Both the position numbers and the translations under genes were made by a program. From an uncultured Bacilli bacterium (lineage in GTDB: Bacteria > Bacillota_I > Bacilli_A > RF39 > UBA660): DNA of 9,801 nt. Positions 6,100 to 9,801 of the stretch are shown piece after piece. Each line of letters opens with the position of its first letter. Positions within the stretch are counted from its first letter, which is position 1. The stretch lies in contig CAKOTU010000023.1 of assembly GCA_934120265.1 (NCBI GenBank), positions 1-9,801 of the forward strand, in the 5' to 3' direction. Below the pieces are notes generated by a model, which was not told where the DNA came from, did no database searches, and worked only from the letters and a program-made list of their open reading frames with translations.

Positions 6100-7759
6100 C
6101 AATATGTTTACTAAATCTTTCAATTCGCGAATAAATTCTATTTTTACCAAGTAATTTTAATAATTCATACAAATCAGGTGTCATGGTTAAAGAGGTAACT
6201 GCCACTCTTATGAATTCACATATATCTCCAACATGCCCTTTATAGTTGTTTGGATTTTCTTTGTAATCCTTAACATTTGCAGCAAAGCCATATTTGACAG
6301 CCAAATTTTTAACCTTTTCGTACCACTGTTCTTTAGTATCATTATTATCGTAATAATTATTAATATAATCAAATAAAATATCATTATTATAATACTCTTT
6401 TATTTCAACATCTTTATAAACATCCTCTTCTTTATCAAATAATTCATCATACATATACCATATTTGATTTTTAATATCTGAATAACAAGAATAATCTTTT
6501 CTTGGTTTCTTCTGTTCTCTTTCAATATTAAATAAGTTAATTGAGTATTCTTTATATTTAACTAATAAATCATATAGTTCTTTATCAAATTCTTCAGCCC
6601 ATTTTAGTGATGCATCATATACTTCACTAGCCTTTAATCTACTAATATAATTTTTAGAAATGTTTAACATTTTATCTAAATCAAACAAAGTTCCACTAGC
6701 ACTAATTTTCTTAAAATCTAATTTAAAATCATCAATAGTTTTATCTTTATTAGCATCATACCAAGATTCAAAATTAGAATTAGCAATAGTTGTCAAATAA
6801 AGTTTTACAGCTTCAATTGGAATACCTTTTTCATGATAAAAGCTAACTGCAGCTTCTGGATCTTTTCTTTTGCTTAACTTTCTACGAGAACCATCTTCAT
6901 CTATTTTCATAACTAATCCCAAATGCGCATATCTTGGAACTTTAAAACCAAACTTTTTGAATAATTCAATATGAAGTGGAGTTGATGGAAACCACTCTTC
7001 GCCTCTCATAACATGAGTAGTACGCATTAAATGGTCATCAACAACATGAGCAAAATGATAAACGGGTATTCCATCACTTTTTATCAAAATATGATCTATA
7101 TCATTTTCTGGATAATCTACTTTTCCTCTCACGCAATCATTAATAGTTATTTTTTTATTAAAATCTCCAGTTGATTTTAATCTTAAAACATAACTTTCGC
7201 CATTTTTTATTTTTTCTGCTCTTTCTTCATTTGTTAAATTACGACATCTAGCAAATCTTCCGTAATAACCGATACGATCTTTATTTTTTTCTTGTCTTTT
7301 TCGTATTTCTTCTATATCTTCACTAGAACAAAAACAAGGATAAGCATAATCATTTTCAACTAAATATTTAGCAAAAGTATTATAAATGTCTGTTCTTTTA
7401 GATTGAATATAAGGCCCATAGTTTCCCTTTTCCTCGTTTTCTGAAACAACACCTTCATCAATGGTTATATCAAAATTCTTTAAATCATCAATAATACCTT
7501 GAATACCATTTTCTACACTTCTCTTTTGGTCAGTATCTTCTATTCTAAGATAAAAAACTCCACCTGTATCTTTAGGAAACTTTCTTTCTATAAAAGCTGT
7601 AAGTAAACTTCCCATATGAACAAATCCAGTTGGACTTGGGGCAAACCTAGATACAATAGCTCCTTCTTTTAAATTTCTTTCAGGATACATCTTTTCATAA
7701 TCATCAATAGTTTTTGTAACATTAGGATACATAATGTTTGCTAATTCTTTATTTGTCAT
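6086..7759 (-). CDS. gltX: Glutamate--tRNA ligase (GluRS), long form
   Basis: The 557-residue class I synthetase attaches glutamate to tRNA-Glu. In bacteria without GlnRS it also misacylates tRNA-Gln, which GatCAB then amidates. An N-terminal extension of about 34 residues precedes RFAPSPTGFVHMGSL (38-52), which holds the HIGH-type signature as HMGS. FYLRIEDTDQ (69-78) follows. Cys142, Cys144 and Cys172 fit a zinc-binding insertion. HVMRGEEW (249-256) and KLSKRKDPE (294-302, the KMSKS motif) complete the catalytic core. About 255 residues follow, an anticodon-binding part longer than in classic GluRS of some 470-490 residues. This longer form is common in Clostridia and relatives. The gene starts 25 bp after tRNA-Gln(CUG) with no terminator between, so the two are probably cotranscribed. 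Whether it charges both tRNAs cannot be read directly. Confidence 0.96.
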   Translation of the reverse strand: MTNKELANIMYPNVTKTIDDYEKMYPERNLKEGAIVSRFAPSPTGFVHMGSLLTAFIERKFPKDTGGVFYLRIEDTDQKRSVENGIQGIIDDLKNFDITIDEGVVSENEEKGNYGPYIQSKRTDIYNTFAKYLVENDYAYPCFCSSEDIEEIRKRQEKNKDRIGYYGRFARCRNLTNEERAEKIKNGESYVLRLKSTGDFNKKITINDCVRGKVDYPENDIDHILIKSDGIPVYHFAHVVDDHLMRTTHVMRGEEWFPSTPLHIELFKKFGFKVPRYAHLGLVMKIDEDGSRRKLSKRKDPEAAVSFYHEKGIPIEAVKLYLTTIANSNFESWYDANKDKTIDDFKLDFKKISASGTLFDLDKMLNISKNYISRLKASEVYDASLKWAEEFDKELYDLLVKYKEYSINLFNIEREQKKPRKDYSCYSDIKNQIWYMYDELFDKEEDVYKDVEIKEYYNNDILFDYINNYYDNNDTKEQWYEKVKNLAVKYGFAANVKDYKENPNNYKGHVGDICEFIRVAVTSLTMTPDLYELLKLLGKNRIYSRIERFSKHIESNK

Positions 7760-7784
7760 AGTTCACATCCATTCAAATTAATTT

Positions 7785-7859
7785 TGGTTGCCCAGATAGG
7801 ATTCGAACCTATGCATGTTGGAGTCAGAGTCCAATGCCTTACCGCTTGGCGACTGGGCA
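7785..7859 (-). tRNA. tRNA-Gln (anticodon CUG)
   Basis: The minus strand forms a 75-base cloverleaf with encoded CCA and discriminator A. The acceptor stem UGCCCAG pairs with CUGGGCA. The D arm is GCC-AAGCGGUAA-GGC. The anticodon stem UUGGA/UCCAA has loop CUCUGAC and so anticodon CUG, reading CAG. The T arm is AUAGG-UUCGAAU-CCUAU. The U1-A72 start and the D arm match bacterial tRNA-Gln. The CUG anticodon cannot read CAA, so a UUG isoacceptor must exist elsewhere. It lies directly upstream of gltX in the same orientation. Confidence 0.94.
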
Positions 7860-7870
7860 ATACCTAATTA

Positions 7871-7879
7871 ATTATAACA
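7871..7879 (-). promoter_or_regulatory. Extended -10 promoter of tRNA-Gln and gltX
   Basis: TGTTATAAT (7879-7871) on the minus strand lies between the glycosyltransferase terminator and the tRNA, with a predicted start about five bases before the mature tRNA end. No convincing -35 is seen because that position falls in the preceding terminator's T run. No other promoter is obvious in the 25 bases between the tRNA and gltX, so this one probably serves both. Confidence 0.55.
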
Positions 7880-7886
7880 CATAAAC

Positions 7887-7917
7887 AAAAAAAATAAGTA
7901 TTTTTTACTTATCTTTT
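7887..7917 (-). terminator. Intrinsic terminator of the glycosyltransferase
   Basis: A stem of 8 bp (GATAAGTA at 7913-7906 with TACTTATT at 7900-7893, one G-U), extendable by flanking A-T pairs, is followed by a T run on the minus strand. The stop codon (7911-7909) lies inside the stem. Confidence 0.75.
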
Positions 7918-9090
7918 TTTATTTTTGATTAATTCTAAGTATATTTCATATGATTTGTCTACTTGCTCTTCCCATGTTTTATATAAATCGATAAAAGCAT
8001 TCTTACTTACCTTATCATATAAATATTTATCATGCATAACTTCAATAATCTTATCTGAAAATGCTCCCACAGTGTAATCTGATAAAAAACCATTAACATT
8101 TTCTGTAATTGTAGAAGCAGTAGCAGTGTCCTTCAAAAATATTCCCGGAGTTGATTGAGATGCAGCTTCTATTCTTACAATGCCTGAAGTATCATACACA
8201 GATGGGAATAAAAATAAATCAGCACGCTTGTAATAACAAGCAAGTTCATACCTATCCATTACTCGTCCACACATAATAACATCATTTTCAAGACCAATTG
8301 CTTTTACATGCTCCTCTAATTTTTCTAAATCTTGTCCATTTCCAACGTATAACATCTTAAATTTTAGTTTAGGATCTTTATCCTTTACAGCTCTTAAAGA
8401 GTCAGCTATAAATATAATATTTTTTAATAAATTAATTCTTCCAACAAATAAAAATACTTTTTCATGTTTTTTAATATTATGTTTTTTATTAATATAATTT
8501 ATAGCTTTCTTTTCATCTTTTATTGGTTGCATTTCTGTTGCATTTTCAATAATTCTAGGCATTGTTTTATAACCATAATCCTCATAGAAAATATGAGCAG
8601 TAGCATCGTTAACAGCCCAGCATTCATCACATTTATTAAATACCTTAATTAAATTATTATTCAGCTTAGTTGCTAAAACATCACTATGTACAAATCTTTG
8701 AATATCTTGTTTAAATTGTGTATGCATAGTAGCCACACATGGAACATGATGTTTCTTTGCATAACTTAGTCCAGCCATTCCCATAGTAAAAGGTGAATGA
8801 ATATGTACAATATCCAGATGATACTTGTCCAACTCTTTCATAAATTTATGATCCAATTTTGGAATTGGTAAAGAATAATCCAAAAACGGAACTTTTAACG
8901 AATAACACCTAACGACCTTATAAGGCAATGTTGAATCGTCAAAGTCTTTTCCCAAATATCTAGGAACAAATACAATTACATTTGCATATTGCGATAATCT
9001 TCTAGCATAATTATCAACAACCATAAGAACCCCATCAGCCATAGGGAAAAAAGAATCATTAAAAAGACCTATTGTAAGTTTCTTTTCCAT
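7909..9090 (-). CDS. GT4-family glycosyltransferase, probable glycolipid synthase
   Basis: The 393-residue protein is a GT-B fold retaining glycosyltransferase of family 4, acting at the inner face of the membrane. The N-terminal acceptor domain opens with LTIGLFNDSFFP and MADGV (5-21) and holds DIVHIHSPF (93-101) and TMHTQ (121-125). The nucleotide-sugar domain has FVGRIN with Arg218 and Lys223 for the diphosphate, and VGNG (249-252). The EX7E position reads DTSGIVRIE (300-308), so the first acidic residue is Asp. This pattern is typical of enzymes that add glucose or a related sugar to diacylglycerol, but the acceptor cannot be fixed from sequence. The start at 9090 is chosen over an in-frame ATG at 9123 because GGAGGT lies five bases before it, and the predicted promoter (9112-9120) overlaps the upstream ATG region. 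A three-helix membrane protein gene lies 54 bp upstream. Confidence 0.88.
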   Translation of the reverse strand: MEKKLTIGLFNDSFFPMADGVLMVVDNYARRLSQYANVIVFVPRYLGKDFDDSTLPYKVVRCYSLKVPFLDYSLPIPKLDHKFMKELDKYHLDIVHIHSPFTMGMAGLSYAKKHHVPCVATMHTQFKQDIQRFVHSDVLATKLNNNLIKVFNKCDECWAVNDATAHIFYEDYGYKTMPRIIENATEMQPIKDEKKAINYINKKHNIKKHEKVFLFVGRINLLKNIIFIADSLRAVKDKDPKLKFKMLYVGNGQDLEKLEEHVKAIGLENDVIMCGRVMDRYELACYYKRADLFLFPSVYDTSGIVRIEAASQSTPGIFLKDTATASTITENVNGFLSDYTVGAFSDKIIEVMHDKYLYDKVSKNAFIDLYKTWEEQVDKSYEIYLELIKNKKR

Positions 9091-9095
9091 ACAGT

Positions 9096-9101
9096 ACCTC
9101 C
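9096..9101 (-). promoter_or_regulatory. Ribosome site fixing the start at 9090
   Basis: GGAGGT on the minus strand, five bases before ATG 9090-9088, is the strongest ribosome site near this gene. It rules in favour of the 393-residue protein over the 404-residue frame. Confidence 0.8.
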
Positions 9102-9111
9102 ATATACCAAA

Positions 9112-9120
9112 ATTATAGCA
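9112..9120 (-). promoter_or_regulatory. Extended -10 promoter of the glycosyltransferase
   Basis: TGCTATAAT (9120-9112) on the minus strand gives a leader of about 15 bases before the ribosome site at 9101. No clear -35 is present. As no terminator is seen after the upstream membrane-protein gene (stop at 9145), read-through from it is also possible. Confidence 0.5.
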
Positions 9121-9144
9121 CATAAAATTTAAAAATTCTATATT

Positions 9145-9522
9145 TTAATTGAATGCTAATTCAACATCAATTTCTTCATCTAAAATAGCAATGCATAAAA
9201 AGATAATACCACTAATTAATATAAGAAATGAACCAATAAACGATGCATAATGCAAGACAACTTTTTTATTACTATCAAGCTCAGTTAAATTTTTCAAATC
9301 ATCATAACTATCTTTTGCAAAATAATAATAAACAAAAAGTAATATAGTAAAAATTAAAATAAGCAAATTTTGATATTCTTTCCTACTTTTTTCGTCGCCA
9401 TATAATATAAACTTTTTTTCTTTTGAATTAGCATAATAACTTAAGGCTATTATTCCAAGATATATAATCCATACAAAATTTTCAATTTTGATATCCTCTA
9501 AACGATCCAATTTATTGTTCAT
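9145..9522 (-). CDS. Small three-helix membrane protein, unknown
   Basis: The 125-residue product has a charged N-terminus (1-14) and three likely membrane helices at about 15-32, 51-70 and 89-114. Charged loops lie between them (SKEKKFILYGDEKSRKEY and DSYDDLKNLTELDSNKK), and the tail is acidic. I recognise no family. The start is uncertain: ATG 9522 has no good ribosome site, and the frame stays open to a TTG at 9585, which would give 146 residues. The ATG is preferred because the TTG lies directly after the tRNA terminator's T run, leaving no room for a promoter, and also lacks a ribosome site. With no clear terminator before the glycosyltransferase, the two may be partly cotranscribed, but a functional link is only a guess. 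Confidence 0.55.
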   Translation of the reverse strand: MNNKLDRLEDIKIENFVWIIYLGIIALSYYANSKEKKFILYGDEKSRKEYQNLLILIFTILLFVYYYFAKDSYDDLKNLTELDSNKKVVLHYASFIGSFLILISGIIFLCIAILDEEIDVELAFN

Positions 9523-9590
9523 ACTATATAATATATTTCTAAAACTCTTCTTATGACTACATAACTCATAACCGGGCAAGTTCAAAGCAG

Positions 9591-9616
9591 AAAAAAAGTA
9601 GACGTTAGTCTACTTT
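9591..9616 (-). terminator. Intrinsic terminator of the tRNA-Leu unit
   Basis: A perfect 9-bp stem (AAAGTAGAC, 9595-9603, with 9608-9616) and a 4-base loop are followed by seven T on the minus strand (9597-9591). It ends the Ile2-Leu tRNA transcript. Confidence 0.85.
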
Positions 9617-9628
9617 AATTATCGCAAA

Positions 9629-9713
9629 TGGTGCGGGCGAAGGGACTTGAACCCCCATGCCTTGCGGCGCTAGATCCTAAGTCTAGTGCGTCTGCCAATT
9701 TCGCCACGCCCGC
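9629..9713 (-). tRNA. tRNA-Leu (anticodon UAG)
   Basis: An 85-base class II tRNA with encoded CCA. The acceptor stem GCGGGCG pairs with CGCCCGC. The anticodon stem CUAGA/UCUAG has loop CUUAGGA and so anticodon UAG, reading CUN leucine codons. A long variable arm (CGCCGCAAGGCAU) and the T loop UUCAAGU complete it. It lies 12 bp after tRNA-Ile2 and upstream of the terminator, so the pair is one unit. Confidence 0.95.
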
Positions 9714-9725
9714 ACTAAAATAAGA

Positions 9726-9801
9726 TGGTGGACCCTGTAGGACTCGAACCTACGACCGCCCGGTTATGAGCCGGATGCTCTAACCAACTGAGCTAAGGGT
9801 C
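9726..9801 (-). tRNA. tRNA-Ile2 (CAU, lysidine type), edge-truncated
   Basis: The minus strand gives a cloverleaf with encoded CCA that lacks only its first base at the window edge. The acceptor 3' strand AGGGUCC implies G1. The anticodon loop is CUCAUAA, anticodon CAU. The body (UUAGCUCAGUUGGUUAGAGCA and GGUCGUAGGUUCGAGUCCUAC) resembles bacterial tRNA-Ile2 rather than elongator or initiator Met, and acceptor pairs C4-G69 and C5-G68 agree with known TilS determinants. The tRNA would then carry lysidine at C34 and read AUA, a frequent codon in such an AT-rich genome. A tRNA-Met assignment is the alternative. Confidence 0.85.

Noticed and set aside
8464..8652. 62-codon plus-strand frame
   Set aside because: It lies inside the glycosyltransferase gene in antisense, is rich in Phe and Ile as expected from the complement of Lys/Asn codons, and has no signals.
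9523..9585. TTG start at 9585 extending the small membrane protein to 146 residues
   Set aside because: It lies six bases past the tRNA terminator's T run, leaving no room for a promoter, and has no ribosome site. The ATG at 9522 is kept, though its own ribosome site is weak.
1..9801. CRISPR array, insertion sequence, prophage or defence operon
   Set aside because: No regularly spaced repeats, transposase, integrase, terminal inverted repeats or known defence genes were seen. The tRNA genes show no duplicated 3' ends that would mark an integration site.

Overview
The window is AT-rich, densely packed bacterial chromosome. The protein families (YerB-like DUF3048 lipoprotein, HdeD-like DUF308 protein, long-form GluRS, GT4 glycosyltransferase, XFP phosphoketolase), the Shine-Dalgarno sites, the sigma-A type promoters and the short U-tailed terminators all point to a low-GC member of the Bacillota, probably an uncultured host-associated Bacilli or Erysipelotrichia-like lineage. 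The lineage is inferred from gene content only. TGA is not used as a sense codon in any gene here, so the standard bacterial code fits.

Layout: all but one of the genes lie on the minus strand, so the window reads from right to left. The right edge holds two tRNA genes, tRNA-Ile2(CAU), short of one base at the edge, and tRNA-Leu(UAG), which end at a terminator near 9600. Next come a small three-helix membrane protein (9145-9522) and a GT4 glycosyltransferase (7909-9090). A tRNA-Gln(CUG) gene (7785-7859) lies 25 bp ahead of gltX (6086-7759) with no terminator between them. An unrecognised 217-residue protein with motifs resembling the ADP-ribosyltransferase fold (5343-5996) follows, then phosphoketolase (2925-5264). 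The only plus-strand gene, an acidic protein of unknown function (2298-2879), converges on phosphoketolase across a shared bidirectional terminator and diverges from tRNA-Glu(CUC) (2112-2188). The left part holds a DUF308 membrane protein (1401-1976) and a DUF3048 lipoprotein (284-1294).

The leftmost 250 bases carry no clear gene. They contain a near-consensus minus-strand promoter, a run of nine G on that strand enclosed by complementary 13-base arms, and a strong two-part hairpin terminator. This looks like a small structured RNA or a regulatory leader for something beyond the left edge, and it is the least explained part of the window.

How the genes relate: most genes look monocistronic, each with its own promoter and a terminator hairpin that often overlaps the stop codon. 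The clearest functional link is tRNA-Gln(CUG) with gltX, where a GluRS is probably transcribed together with a tRNA that it must misacylate if the cell lacks GlnRS. Phosphoketolase supplies acetyl phosphate from sugar phosphates, and the glycosyltransferase probably makes a membrane glycolipid. No mobile element, CRISPR array, prophage or defence operon is visible.
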